A stretch of 64,000 nt of DNA from Pseudobutyrivibrio xylanivorans. GTDB lineage: Bacteria > Bacillota > Clostridia > Lachnospirales > Lachnospiraceae. Each line of letters opens with the position of its first letter. Position 1 is the stretch's first letter. The translations under genes were made by a program, and so were the position numbers. The stretch covers positions 1,459,901 to 1,523,900 of the forward strand of contig NZ_CP043028.1 of the NCBI RefSeq assembly GCF_008935055.1, written 5' to 3'. The notes beneath the pieces are model-generated. The model saw only the letters and a list, made by a program, of their open reading frames with translations. It was not told the origin of the DNA and did not search any database. Positions 32,404-41,999 of this stretch are shown piece by piece.

Positions 32404-34650
32404 CTAAAGTTTTACTATTTTTATTTCCTTGTACATCTCGTAGCCACTATGGAGCATGTCGCTCTCCAGCTCTCCGTTTTCGTAGGTGAAGCTGTAGAGA
32501 TTATACTCGCCATCAAGGTATGCAAAATCCTCTCCATTATCCTGATAGTGAGAACCCCATGCGCTGTCGCCAGCCACTAAAAGCTCAAGTGTGTCATATG
32601 GCTTTTCTCCCACGTACTGAACAGGTTCATACATAGGAATGATGCTACCCTCTTTGATAAAAATTGGGAGTGCATCAATTGGAGCATTTACAATAATATA
32701 TTTTCCACCTGCGTGACGCTCCTTGGTCCAGTAATCAATCCAATTTCCAGCTGGCAAGTACACCATTCTCTTAATAGCGCCCTGCTCTACAACTGGTGCA
32801 ACAAGCATATTCTCGCCTACCAAAAATTCATCATTGAGGTTGTAGGTATTCTCATCATCCTCATAGTGAAGAACCAAAGGACGCATTACAGGTAGACCTG
32901 TAAGCTGGCATTCAAAGAGCAAATCATAAATATATGGCAGGAATCTGTAATGCAGCTCTACGTATTTACGATATACATTTACAGTCTCCTCACCAAAGTT
33001 CCAAGGTTCCTGCATTCTATGACCCTTGGCGCAGTGATTCCTAAAGAATGTGGAGAACACAGCAGCCTCAATCCATCTCATAAGAAGCTCTGGCTTGCAA
33101 TCCCCTCCAAATCCGCCTATATCTGTACCTGCAATTGGAAAGCCGCTTATTCCCAAATTGCAAAGCTGTGGTATCAACATCTGAAGATGAGGCCAAACGC
33201 TCTGATTATCTCCAGTCCATACAGCTGTGTATTTCTGAGAACCACTATAGCAAGCTCTGGTAATAACAAGTGGGCGCTTTCCTGTGAGCTCCTTCATTCC
33301 CTCGAAGGTAGCCTTGCTCATGAAATGACCATAAACATTGTGCATCTCACCGTGGTCTGTCTCTCTGTCATTTACATGGAACTGAACATCAAGTGGGAGT
33401 GGTCCTTTAAAGCTTGCAGGCTCGTTCATATCGTTCCAGATTCCCTGCATTCCCATATCAACAAGCCTCTTGTGACTCTTGCTCCACCAGTTTCTAACCT
33501 CTTCCTTACCGAAATCAGGGAATACTGAATCTCCAGGCCAAACCTCATTTACATAAACCTTGCCATCCTTATCCTTGGCAAAATAATCGTTCTTCATGCC
33601 CTCATCGTACATGAAGTAGCCCTTGTCCTCTTTTACACCTGGGTCGATGATACAAACCGCCTTAAAGCCATCCTCAGCCAACTCCTTTATAAGCTGTCCC
33701 TCTGGCTCATATTCTTCCTCGTCCCATGTGAAAACTCTAAAGCCATCCATGTAGTCGATATCATACTGGACTGTCTCACAAGGGATTCTATTTTCACGCA
33801 TCTTTGTAGCAACTGTGCGGATATCCTTGGCGCTCTCATAACCCCAGCGACACTGATGATAGCCCAGTGTCCAGAGCTGTGGTAGCGGTGCACGACCTGT
33901 AAGATATGTGTAGTGCTCCACGATATCTGTCATCTTTTCGCCAGCCATGAAATAGAAATCCAGGTTTCCACCATCTGCACCATAGTAGTAATAATCAGTG
34001 CTTTCCTTTCCTAAATCCATATAGCTGTGATAAGTGTTATCGAAGAAAAGTCCATAGGTATAGCCTGGGCGCTTACCAATGATAAATGGAATAGACTTGT
34101 AAAGGGCTGGCATATTCTCGTGATGAAGCTGTGGAATATCGGAATTCCAATTCTCGTATGCATAGCCTCGCTTATTCAAAAAGCCTGTCTTATCACCTGT
34201 GCCATAAAATCTATCCTCTGGGCTAAGCTTGAAAAGCTGCTGCACCTTATGATTCTTGTACTGATCTGCATTGAACACGTGCCCCTCGGCAATAAGAAGT
34301 GCTAATGCCTCCTCAGATAAGCCGCCCAAAATCGTTCTATTGCCATCGTAGCTTGAAAGCAGCTCATCTAAATATCTATCCTTGAATGAAAAGCTAAAAT
34401 TATCTCTAAGCTGTAAAACAACAGCGCCAGTAGAAATAGTAACTTCGCCCTCTGCCTCTGCAACCTCAAAATCGCAAGGCACCTCTGGATGACCTTCAAT
34501 TGCAACTGACTTGTAATGCTTTATCCAAGTAGGAACTAACACTCTGATTATCTCATCTGTGATAACCTGAACTATTACTTCCTGATTCTCATATTTAACT
34601 GTAACCTGATTATCCGCAGTTTCCTGTGACAGAATCTTTCCAAATTCCAT
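32404..34650 (-). CDS. GH31 alpha-glucosidase
   Basis: A 748-residue glycoside hydrolase of family 31, releasing alpha-linked glucose (or xylose) from the non-reducing end. The nucleophile Asp is in GIWNDMNEPASF (near 406), and the acid/base Asp in AVWTGDNQS (near 478). GGFGGDCKPELLMRWIE and the C-terminal beta-sandwich (ALPIFIKEGSIIPMYEP) are typical. No signal peptide, so it acts in the cytoplasm on imported oligosaccharides. The start follows AGGAGG. An 18-bp perfect palindromic operator lies about 43 bases upstream, indicating LacI-family (CcpA- or MalR-like) repression. Confidence 0.92.
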   Translation of the reverse strand: MEFGKILSQETADNQVTVKYENQEVIVQVITDEIIRVLVPTWIKHYKSVAIEGHPEVPCDFEVAEAEGEVTISTGAVVLQLRDNFSFSFKDRYLDELLSSYDGNRTILGGLSEEALALLIAEGHVFNADQYKNHKVQQLFKLSPEDRFYGTGDKTGFLNKRGYAYENWNSDIPQLHHENMPALYKSIPFIIGKRPGYTYGLFFDNTYHSYMDLGKESTDYYYYGADGGNLDFYFMAGEKMTDIVEHYTYLTGRAPLPQLWTLGYHQCRWGYESAKDIRTVATKMRENRIPCETVQYDIDYMDGFRVFTWDEEEYEPEGQLIKELAEDGFKAVCIIDPGVKEDKGYFMYDEGMKNDYFAKDKDGKVYVNEVWPGDSVFPDFGKEEVRNWWSKSHKRLVDMGMQGIWNDMNEPASFKGPLPLDVQFHVNDRETDHGEMHNVYGHFMSKATFEGMKELTGKRPLVITRACYSGSQKYTAVWTGDNQSVWPHLQMLIPQLCNLGISGFPIAGTDIGGFGGDCKPELLMRWIEAAVFSTFFRNHCAKGHRMQEPWNFGEETVNVYRKYVELHYRFLPYIYDLLFECQLTGLPVMRPLVLHYEDDENTYNLNDEFLVGENMLVAPVVEQGAIKRMVYLPAGNWIDYWTKERHAGGKYIIVNAPIDALPIFIKEGSIIPMYEPVQYVGEKPYDTLELLVAGDSAWGSHYQDNGEDFAYLDGEYNLYSFTYENGELESDMLHSGYEMYKEIKIVKL

Positions 34651-34692
34651 AAATACCCTCCTGACATTGTGTTAAAACAAGCATACCACATC

Positions 34693-34710
34693 ACTGGAAA
34701 CGTTTCCAGT
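34693..34710. promoter_or_regulatory. Palindromic LacI-family/cre-like operator upstream of the GH31 gene
   Basis: ACTGGAAACGTTTCCAGT is a perfect 18-bp palindrome with the central CG of LacI-family operators. It fits the loose CcpA cre consensus (TGNAANCGNTNNCA). It is 43 bases upstream of the start codon and no other gene is close enough to be its target. Confidence 0.75.
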
Positions 34711-34741
34711 AGTCTTTTAACATACTTTATTGTAATATAAA

Positions 34742-34765
34742 CGCCCACCTGAAACCAGGTGGGCG
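34742..34765 (-). terminator. Terminator of the giant surface-protein gene
   Basis: CGCCCACCTG / CAGGTGGGCG perfect 10-bp stem with a four-base loop, continuing TTTATATT on the minus strand, 17 bases past the stop codon. Confidence 0.8.
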
Positions 34766-34781
34766 CTTAAAGAATCAATAT

Positions 34782-37700
34782 TTAGTAAGCTCTGAACTCA
34801 GCCTCTTCACAGGTAAATCCTGCTGCATCAAGGGTATCCTTTTCTGCCTTTGAGGTTGTGTAAAGAATCTTGCCTGTTGTCTTGTTTGTAATCTTATAGA
34901 TTACTCTACCAGAAACGCTTGGTGCGTACCATGCTATGCCCTCGTCAATCCAACCCTTAGTCATAAGCTCTGACTTAAGAGTTACATCTGTAGTATATAC
35001 ATGACCGCCCTTGCCCTTAATATCGAATAGACGATATACAGGCTTGTCTGTAGTCTTTGCTGATGCCTGCCATGCTGTTCCCTCATCAGTCCAGCCCTTT
35101 GTAGCTCCATTTGCAAGGATTGTATCACGCTCATCTTTAAGCATGGTGTAGAAGTACTCACCTGTTTTAGTGTTAAATAATCTGTAAACAGGAGCTGTCT
35201 TAACCTGGCTTGCTTTCGCAGGCTCGCCTGTAGTCTTTCCTGCTACTGGTTCCTCTGGTTCCTCTACATGGGCAATTGCATAAAGTGAGAACTTGGTCTC
35301 ATTTATCCACAAAGTACGATTAAGAACATCTGCATAGTATCCTGCCTCATCTGAATCCGCACTTGAAAGCTTTTTAAGTTCCCTTGCTTCTCCAGTAGTT
35401 GGATCTGCAGGGTCACTAACATGGTAACTAAATACAGTAAGACCCTTAATAATAATATCCTTTAAGGACATTGCCATTCTTATAAGTTTGCTACCAGTAT
35501 CAGTAATATTGTCTGTAGTTGATGAAGTTGTATTTCCAAAATCATCTCTAGTAGTTACAGTCTTTACAATATTAATATCAAGGAGCTGATCCAGCTTCAT
35601 ATTAGAACCAAGCAGCTTTTCTATTTCCTTATATCCATCAGAATCTGTAGTAGTATTATCATCTGACTTTTCCTCAACAACAAGCTTTAACTCTACCTTA
35701 TTGTTTCCTGTAGCGTTAGTCTCATCACCCTCCTCAAACAACTCATTAAGACCGCCAACAGCTATACTTGGAGCGCCATTGGTAATCTCAACTATAGAAT
35801 TGAGGTTGTATGGACTAACCTCAAACGATGTTTCTACAGCAGCTCCTTCCTGTATTATAAGAAGCTTTGTCTCTGTATAGTTTCCATCTGCAGTACGACA
35901 TACTACATTGTAGTTACCATCTGGTAAACCTGTGAAATCTATTCCATCACCACTATAATTCTTTGATGATAATGGTTCATTACCATTTTCAATGGTGATT
36001 ATAACATCACGAGTGTCGCCTCCAGTATGAGTTACAGTAACATGGATACTTCCTGTATCAGTCTTCTCTTCTGGAAGCTTGTCAGTAGTGAATGAGAATA
36101 TCTTTTCAGCATCACCATCCATTGCATACTGTTTTACTTCACTATCTACCTTAACAAAGTATGCCTTATACTCGTACTTTGTATTTGGTTCAAGACCCGT
36201 GACAGATACATTGAATGTTCCATCACTTACCTCTGCTGTTACATCAGTCCATTCTTCAGTACCGTATTTACGATATTCGAAACCTGCCACACTTATACAT
36301 CCACTGTTAGCATACTTAGCTGGTGACAATGCACCATTCATTACTACGCTATCTGTTTCAATGTCAGTAACTTGAACATTTTCTAATGTAAATTCTGCTG
36401 TAAGCTTTTCAATTTTTAATTCAATAGCCGAACTAGGGTTAGTATCATCATCACCCTTATAACGAACTTTAATAGTACCTGGTCTAAGGTTGATAAGACT
36501 AGTTCCGGTTATAGAATACCAACCATCGCCATCCATGAAATACTGCATAGTTGGATCAACACCGCTAATTTCACCATCATTTGTTTTGTCAGGACTGACA
36601 TGCTTAATCTCAAACAATGACTCAGATGGAGCTTCTTGGTCAGCCTTAGCCTGAACTACCACCTCTGTTGATTTGCTTGCAAACCAGCTGCTTGCAAGTG
36701 ATTCTCCTGTAACTGCCTTGTATCTTACCAGATAAGTTCCTGCTGCAACTTCTGTACTAGGTTCACTTGCAGCAGTATAGGCATCATCGGTATCTTTCAG
36801 TTTGTATTCCATCAGAGCAGTCGTACCAATTATGCTTCCATCTGCTTCGCTTGAAGCCTTAGTTGTGGTGAAGCCTGCTGGCGCTGGTCCTCTACCAATA
36901 TGTGCTACAGATTCCCATGGACCTGCATAGGTTTCAGACTGTTCACATGCTCTGAAATAGATAGCTGGAGACTCGCTACTATCAAGTATATCTGTTACAT
37001 TGAGTGAGGATTCACCCTTTGTCGCTGTATTACTTGTAGCCAATTCACACTCTGTTCTATGTGCTTCCATTACTGAAACTGTTTCAGTTGCAAAATCCAA
37101 TTTGACATAATCTAGAAGTGAAGCTTGAGTCGTTCCAGTCTTCTTAGCTACTGTTGCTGTTTGAGCTGAATCCTTTGTAGGAGCCTCCGAAGTGTAAGCT
37201 GTTCCATCTGCCATCTTTGGCTGTGTTGCCTTTACTATGATTTTCTTTCCAGCATCAGCTGCCTCGACTGTGTATGTGTCGCTAGTTCCTTTAGACTTTG
37301 CTGCACCATCAACATACCACTGATAAGTTACACCTGTAGCATCACATTTAACTGTTAATGTATCACCAATAACAGGAGCTGTAGTGCCTATCGCAATGTC
37401 GCCCTTGTAAATTGTTACAGGGGTTTCATTTGAGAGTGGTGTATAAGGACTACCAATCTTCAATCCTTCTGTATCATTTAAAACAATGTAATCTGGATTA
37501 TCTGAACTAAAGTAACTCTTGTTTACCATTGCTTTAGTAAAGTTGACAGGATTGTCCATTGTTATACCTATCTGTGAACCCTCTGCTAGACCATCTACAC
37601 CAATTTTTAAGGTCGCTTTTGTGCTGTCACAGACAAATAAATTATTAGGATTTCCATTAACATCAACGTTGTCGATAACAATACATTTTCCTGATAAAGT

Positions 37701-40331
37701 CAACGTTGAATTTTCATTTACAATTATTAACACGCCAATATTAGCTGCCCCAGTACCTATTGTCGCGTTATTTTTAAATATACTGTCCTTAATCAACACT
37801 GCACAACCAGTTTTTACTGATGGATATATTCCCGAAGTACCTACAAGGGCATAATTATATAGCACTTTGCATTTATCCATCGTTACATTGGTATTGTGTT
37901 CTTTGTCGAAACAGATTGCACCACCATCACTAGATGCGTAATTTCCTATAAAAGTTGTACCAATGAAACTTGCCTCTTTTTTCAGGTATACTGCTCCGCC
38001 ATTAGTAGACTCGTTACCAATCAAGGTACCCCCAGTCATCTTTAATTTTTTATCAGCATATATCGCTCCACCATAAGGCACACCACTAAAAAGGTAACCT
38101 TTTCCACCTGTAATATAGCCACCAGTAAATGTTTTAACATTTTCACCTGTAGCATTATCATTAACAGTTGCAAGTCCTGCACCATTAGATTTGTCTGAAT
38201 AAGCCGTTATAGTGTATTTGTGTTCTACATCTGGAGAAGAATCCTTAATTTCCAGATCAGTTTCAGACCTCAATACACTTTTAAAACGATCTGTTGTTCC
38301 TGTTGGTCCTGTATAAATCAGACCATGGCCATTTAAGTCCAATACCTTTTCCGAACCTGTAAGTTCTATTGTTGAGCTAACCTTTGCATCTGATAAAAGT
38401 TTTAATGTAGAGCCGCTCTCACTCTTCCAAGCAGTAACTGCGTCATCCCAATTGAGATATTTTGTTCCGTCAACCTCTGCAGCATAATCAGGTTCTTTTT
38501 CTATAAAATAAAACTCAGAAAGTTGGAACGTACTTCCATATTGAATAGCATTTATTTCAAGTCGGAAATACTGATAACTATTAGTATTTTCAAACTCAAA
38601 GTAATATGGTGCATAGTTGGAAGCAGGCATTTCTGTGTTATCTGTTTTTGTATCTATTGTAGTCCAGGCATCCTCAGAGTTCTTTTTTGCCTTTAAAACC
38701 CAATTTTTAGGGTTTCTTCCGCTTTCGCTACTCGTATCATTTCCTGTTACAAATATATATCCCGCTGGCGTAATCAGGCTATTATCACTCGTTTTAAATT
38801 CAATCCATGTTGGCACATATGAGCTACACCACTTATTGGATGCATTTCCATCTACCAAGTTAGATGCTGGCTCAGCAGCTATACTACCTTCTTCAGATGC
38901 CCTAGTATATGTAAAACCACTTATTGTATTAATAGCATTGATTTTTACTGTCTTCTCACCCACACAACCTATATAACCAGACTCAGAAGGCTTTATTTTT
39001 AATGTGTACTCACCTTCTTCAGATAGAGAATCTACAGATTCTCCGTTCTTATCAGTTACCTCTGTAGCATATCCATCATATAATCTTTCGTCCCCAACTA
39101 GAACGTTAATATATCCAGCAATCTTAGAAGCGTTAGTTCCAACAGGATAATACTTTGAAAGTCCCTTAATGGTAGCTGTGGATAAATCTTTTACATCTAC
39201 GGTAACAGTTATCACATAATCTACCCCACCATAAGTTACAGTTAGTGTTTCTGTACTGGTAAAGAATTCTCCTGGTACCACATACCATTCTCCGTTGTCA
39301 TTAACCACTGTAAAACATGAAGTATTACTGCTTACCGCTGAAGTAATGCTTTTTTCAGAATCAAGTGGCATCATACGTTGTAAAATTTGTAAAATTCTTA
39401 TTCTGTCAAGACTTGGAAATCGGTATTCAAGATTATCATATGAAAATACTATTACATAATATGAAAATCCATCTGTCTCTGCCTCAACTGTAGTCTCACC
39501 AACTTCCACAGTATTTAACTCATCAACAGATAACGAGCCCACTTCACCCTTAACATGATATACATCAGCTTCAAGATTACCATTTGCCACTTCTTCAAGA
39601 GTGAATGAAACCTTTACTGTGCCCTTCGATGTGTCAGGCTCAATCTCATTTCCATCTGCATCAAGAACCTTGATATCAAAGGTGTAAGACTCTACAACGT
39701 TCTTATTGCTGGCACGTTCAGCATCAACAGCTGCTTCTACAGCTTGCTCCTCAGAGCCACTTACCTTTGCTACTGAAAGTGTTGCTCCCTCTGGGAATAC
39801 GCCTTCATCAGCCTTTACTAAAACGCGCACACCATCAATAACCTTTGACTCCTCAAAGGCTACATCTTCCTCTTCTTCCTCATCCTCTTTTAGTTCTTCT
39901 TCCAGTTCTTCCTCTTCTAATTCCTCGTCAACATTAGTCAATTCGGCTACGTCTTCGAACACTCCAGCCAAAGCGCTCAATTCTTCATCTGGCTCTTCCT
40001 CTGGAAGCTTCTCTGGTGCGTCAGCGTTTACATCTTCTAATGTATCATCTATGCCTTCGTCAGATTCTTCTCCAGAAGTGTCATCAGGCTCTTCTGAAAC
40101 TTCTTCAGTTTCATCTTCAGCCTGAGCTTCTTCACCTTCTGGTAAATCAGCCTTTTCTACTTCCTCCACAGGCTCCGCTGTGTCTTCAAGAGTCTCGGAA
40201 ACTATCGCTTCCGCCACATCTCCACCATCAATTTCAGCAGCATTAGCTATGATGCTAAAATTAATACTGGTAACACAGAGCAGCAGGGACATCATCAACG
40301 ACAACGCTCGTCTACATGTTTTTTTATCCAT
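34782..40331 (-). CDS. Giant secreted multidomain surface protein (F5/8-type C, beta-helix, Fn3-like, DUF5648 repeats)
   Basis: A 1,849-residue exported protein. A signal peptide (LSLMMSLLLCVTSINFSIIA, cut near ANA-A at 31) is followed by a very acidic Glu-rich region to about 165. An F5/8-type C-like glycan-binding domain lies near 470-620, and a parallel beta-helix near 690-880 (GGAIYADKKLKMTGGTLIGN type repeats). Ig/Fn3-like domains follow near 1000-1420. The C-terminus has three DUF5648-like repeats (VYRLFNTKTGEYFYTMLKDE). There is no LPXTG motif, so retention must be by other means. The ATG at 40331 has an AAGGAGGG site. It likely binds host or plant glycans; the leader suggests on/off expression. 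Confidence 0.85.
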   Translation of the reverse strand: MDKKTCRRALSLMMSLLLCVTSINFSIIANAAEIDGGDVAEAIVSETLEDTAEPVEEVEKADLPEGEEAQAEDETEEVSEEPDDTSGEESDEGIDDTLEDVNADAPEKLPEEEPDEELSALAGVFEDVAELTNVDEELEEEELEEELKEDEEEEEDVAFEESKVIDGVRVLVKADEGVFPEGATLSVAKVSGSEEQAVEAAVDAERASNKNVVESYTFDIKVLDADGNEIEPDTSKGTVKVSFTLEEVANGNLEADVYHVKGEVGSLSVDELNTVEVGETTVEAETDGFSYYVIVFSYDNLEYRFPSLDRIRILQILQRMMPLDSEKSITSAVSSNTSCFTVVNDNGEWYVVPGEFFTSTETLTVTYGGVDYVITVTVDVKDLSTATIKGLSKYYPVGTNASKIAGYINVLVGDERLYDGYATEVTDKNGESVDSLSEEGEYTLKIKPSESGYIGCVGEKTVKINAINTISGFTYTRASEEGSIAAEPASNLVDGNASNKWCSSYVPTWIEFKTSDNSLITPAGYIFVTGNDTSSESGRNPKNWVLKAKKNSEDAWTTIDTKTDNTEMPASNYAPYYFEFENTNSYQYFRLEINAIQYGSTFQLSEFYFIEKEPDYAAEVDGTKYLNWDDAVTAWKSESGSTLKLLSDAKVSSTIELTGSEKVLDLNGHGLIYTGPTGTTDRFKSVLRSETDLEIKDSSPDVEHKYTITAYSDKSNGAGLATVNDNATGENVKTFTGGYITGGKGYLFSGVPYGGAIYADKKLKMTGGTLIGNESTNGGAVYLKKEASFIGTTFIGNYASSDGGAICFDKEHNTNVTMDKCKVLYNYALVGTSGIYPSVKTGCAVLIKDSIFKNNATIGTGAANIGVLIIVNENSTLTLSGKCIVIDNVDVNGNPNNLFVCDSTKATLKIGVDGLAEGSQIGITMDNPVNFTKAMVNKSYFSSDNPDYIVLNDTEGLKIGSPYTPLSNETPVTIYKGDIAIGTTAPVIGDTLTVKCDATGVTYQWYVDGAAKSKGTSDTYTVEAADAGKKIIVKATQPKMADGTAYTSEAPTKDSAQTATVAKKTGTTQASLLDYVKLDFATETVSVMEAHRTECELATSNTATKGESSLNVTDILDSSESPAIYFRACEQSETYAGPWESVAHIGRGPAPAGFTTTKASSEADGSIIGTTALMEYKLKDTDDAYTAASEPSTEVAAGTYLVRYKAVTGESLASSWFASKSTEVVVQAKADQEAPSESLFEIKHVSPDKTNDGEISGVDPTMQYFMDGDGWYSITGTSLINLRPGTIKVRYKGDDDTNPSSAIELKIEKLTAEFTLENVQVTDIETDSVVMNGALSPAKYANSGCISVAGFEYRKYGTEEWTDVTAEVSDGTFNVSVTGLEPNTKYEYKAYFVKVDSEVKQYAMDGDAEKIFSFTTDKLPEEKTDTGSIHVTVTHTGGDTRDVIITIENGNEPLSSKNYSGDGIDFTGLPDGNYNVVCRTADGNYTETKLLIIQEGAAVETSFEVSPYNLNSIVEITNGAPSIAVGGLNELFEEGDETNATGNNKVELKLVVEEKSDDNTTTDSDGYKEIEKLLGSNMKLDQLLDINIVKTVTTRDDFGNTTSSTTDNITDTGSKLIRMAMSLKDIIIKGLTVFSYHVSDPADPTTGEARELKKLSSADSDEAGYYADVLNRTLWINETKFSLYAIAHVEEPEEPVAGKTTGEPAKASQVKTAPVYRLFNTKTGEYFYTMLKDERDTILANGATKGWTDEGTAWQASAKTTDKPVYRLFDIKGKGGHVYTTDVTLKSELMTKGWIDEGIAWYAPSVSGRVIYKITNKTTGKILYTTSKAEKDTLDAAGFTCEEAEFRAY

Positions 40332-40371
40332 GCTTTCCCTCCTTTTTACTAAAACCCCCATCAATCACAAA

Positions 40372-40415
40372 AGCTCATAGAACAAACCTAATGCCTTAGG
40401 TCTGCTCTATGAGCT
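40372..40415 (-). promoter_or_regulatory. 20-bp hairpin between leader ORF and surface-protein gene (candidate attenuator)
   Basis: AGCTCATAGAGCAGACCTAA pairs over all 20 positions (two G-U) with TTAGGTTTGTTCTATGAGCT around a GGCA loop, then UUU GUG. The leader stop codon TAA is the last triplet of the 5' arm. The hairpin ends 41 bases before the surface-protein start codon. The U tract is short, so strong termination by itself is uncertain. Confidence 0.6.
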
Positions 40416-40521
40416 CTATGCAATCATTATTAATAATAAACGCAGTGCTAGAATCTGGTCTGGTCTGGTCTGGTCTGGTCTGGTCTGGTCTGGTCTGACA
40501 AGGCTTTCTCATTTCCTTCAT
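40396..40521 (-). CDS. 41-residue leader ORF with QTRPD repeats
   Basis: Reads MKEMRKPC, three QTRPD repeats, then SSTAFIINNDCIELIEQT. The ATG has a strong AAAGAGG site seven or eight bases ahead. The repeat is coded by a CAGAC pentanucleotide tract, so gain or loss of one unit shifts the frame. In the present frame translation ends at the loop of the hairpin that precedes the giant surface-protein gene; the other two frames end sooner. It probably acts as a translated regulatory leader rather than as a functional peptide. That role is inference. Confidence 0.5.
   Translation of the reverse strand: MKEMRKPCQTRPDQTRPDQTRPDSSTAFIINNDCIELIEQT
40454..40497 (-). repeat. Pentanucleotide microsatellite (CAGAC on the minus strand, 8.8 copies)
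   Basis: Perfect tandem TCTGG units on the plus strand with no interruption. Such short tandem repeats mutate by slipped-strand mispairing, and a five-base unit changes reading frame with each step. It lies inside the leader ORF upstream of the surface-protein gene. Confidence 0.9.
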
Positions 40522-40702
40522 AATGTCAACCTCTTTCCCAAAGAAAATCCACCGCGTTACCAGGTCATCGTACCAAAAAATCTTTATCATTCTGTGAACA
40601 AATCATTGTAAATAGGGCATTATGTTATTCCATGTGATACAGCCTGATGAAGCCCTAGAATCTTCAATAATTGTTAACATTGAGGTGCAACCTTTCGCAA
40701 TT

Positions 40703-40730
40703 AAAAAAGTCTGGCTCACATTAGCCAGAC
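40703..40730 (-). terminator. Terminator of the SLC13-like permease gene
   Basis: GTCTGGCT / AGCCAGAC stem with six-base loop followed by TTTTTT on the minus strand, 20 bases after the stop codon. Confidence 0.88.
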
Positions 40731-40750
40731 CCTTTGGTTTCTACATATTT

Positions 40751-41866
40751 TTACAAAATGATATATATCGCGCACATCACAACTAAAAAGAATATGTTTG
40801 CCAGAGTAAACACACCAATATACTTCTTTTTATCTGCTCCGTCGATATAGCTATACTGCTTGAAGGAAATCAGGCTGGCCATGGATGCGATAAGTGTTCC
40901 AAGACCACCGAGGTTTGTTCCGATTATCAGCTTATCAATCTGATCTGTGAAGCCTGAACAAAGGATTGCCGCAGGCACGTTGCTGATAAACTGGCTGAGG
41001 AAGATGGACACACCCACCTCATTAATCTGTAAAAAGCTTCCGATTGCATCTGAAAGCGCTGGAATTCGCTTAATATTTCCAATAAAGATAAATAGGAAAA
41101 TGAAAGTGAACAGTAATGAGTAATCTGGCTTTCTAAGTACTCTTCTATCGAGAACCAAAGTCAAAGCCGCCACAATCACAAGTCCTATTCTGTAATCAAG
41201 CACTCTTGCCACCACGAGAATCGAAATTAAAAACGTAAATACGTACATGGCAATCATTTTCTTGTCACGTGAGCTACGGTCATATTTGTGTTTTTCTGCA
41301 AGGGTAACTGGCGCAGGCTTAACAAAAGCGAAGCCACAGGCAACCAAAAGCACAAGCGCCGCAACACTGTATGGGAGCATCAGCTTTATAAAGGCTCCCA
41401 GACTCATACCTGCCAGAGAATACAAATACAGATTCTGTGGGTTGCCAAGAGGTGTGAGCATACTTCCAAGGTTTGCAGCTATCGTCTCCAGGACTATCAC
41501 TATGATATACAAATCTCTTCGATTTGAAATTGAAAGTGTGACAATTGAAAATGGCACAAATGTAAGTAGCGCCACATCATTGGTGATGAACATTGCCGAG
41601 AAGAAGCAAAGGAAAATGAGTACCAATACTACTCCACTGATAGAACTCATCTTTGCAACAAGAAGCTCACCTATTTGTCTAAACACCTGAAGGCGCTGAA
41701 GACCTGCCATGGTAATCATTAAGGCTAGCAAAATGCTTAGTGTTCTAAAATCTATGTAACCCAGATATTGGCGGTCTGGGTGAACAACAAAGCTTGACCC
41801 AACCGCCAATACAAAAGCTACACATAAAACTATCTCATTATTTATAAATCTCTTAATTGAATCCAT
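40751..41866 (-). CDS. SLC13/ArsB-NhaD-type anion permease
   Basis: A 371-residue integral membrane protein with about ten hydrophobic helices. GSMLTPLGNPQNLYLYSLAG and FITNDVALLTFVPFSIVTLS are the paired signature segments of the ArsB/NhaD and citrate/dicarboxylate (SLC13) permeases. The second half repeats the pattern (FISNVPAAILCSGF, LGGLGTLIASMASLISFKQY). The substrate is probably an anion or dicarboxylate, not predictable further. The ATG at 41866 is preferred over a GTG 12 bases earlier; its ribosome site is weak. proC lies upstream, separated by an R-like palindrome. Confidence 0.8.
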   Translation of the reverse strand: MDSIKRFINNEIVLCVAFVLAVGSSFVVHPDRQYLGYIDFRTLSILLALMITMAGLQRLQVFRQIGELLVAKMSSISGVVLVLIFLCFFSAMFITNDVALLTFVPFSIVTLSISNRRDLYIIVIVLETIAANLGSMLTPLGNPQNLYLYSLAGMSLGAFIKLMLPYSVAALVLLVACGFAFVKPAPVTLAEKHKYDRSSRDKKMIAMYVFTFLISILVVARVLDYRIGLVIVAALTLVLDRRVLRKPDYSLLFTFIFLFIFIGNIKRIPALSDAIGSFLQINEVGVSIFLSQFISNVPAAILCSGFTDQIDKLIIGTNLGGLGTLIASMASLISFKQYSYIDGADKKKYIGVFTLANIFFLVVMCAIYIIL

Positions 41867-41886
41867 TATTAATTCCACGCAATAAG

Positions 41887-41979
41887 AGTCCCTGACACAC
41901 TCTCAAGCCTTGGTATTACTTTCAGTCACTTTGGAATGTTCCTTTCAGTAACACCAAGAGCTTGATAGCTACAGGGACT
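41887..41979. repeat. Divergent R-like palindrome between proC and the permease gene
   Basis: AGTCCCTG / CAGGGACT outer arms, then CTCAAGCCTTGGT / ACCAAGAGCTTGATAGCTAC inner arms as in other copies, but the apex (CAGTCACTTTGGAATG) differs. Both ends are T-rich outside the stem (GGGACTTTTTT on plus), so it could terminate in either direction. Confidence 0.65.
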
Positions 41980-41999
41980 TTTTTCCTTCTTAAATATCT

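Noticed and set aside
39706..40125. Serine-rich 139-residue frame on the plus strand
   Set aside because: It is the antisense image of the Glu-rich region of the surface protein and has no ribosome site.
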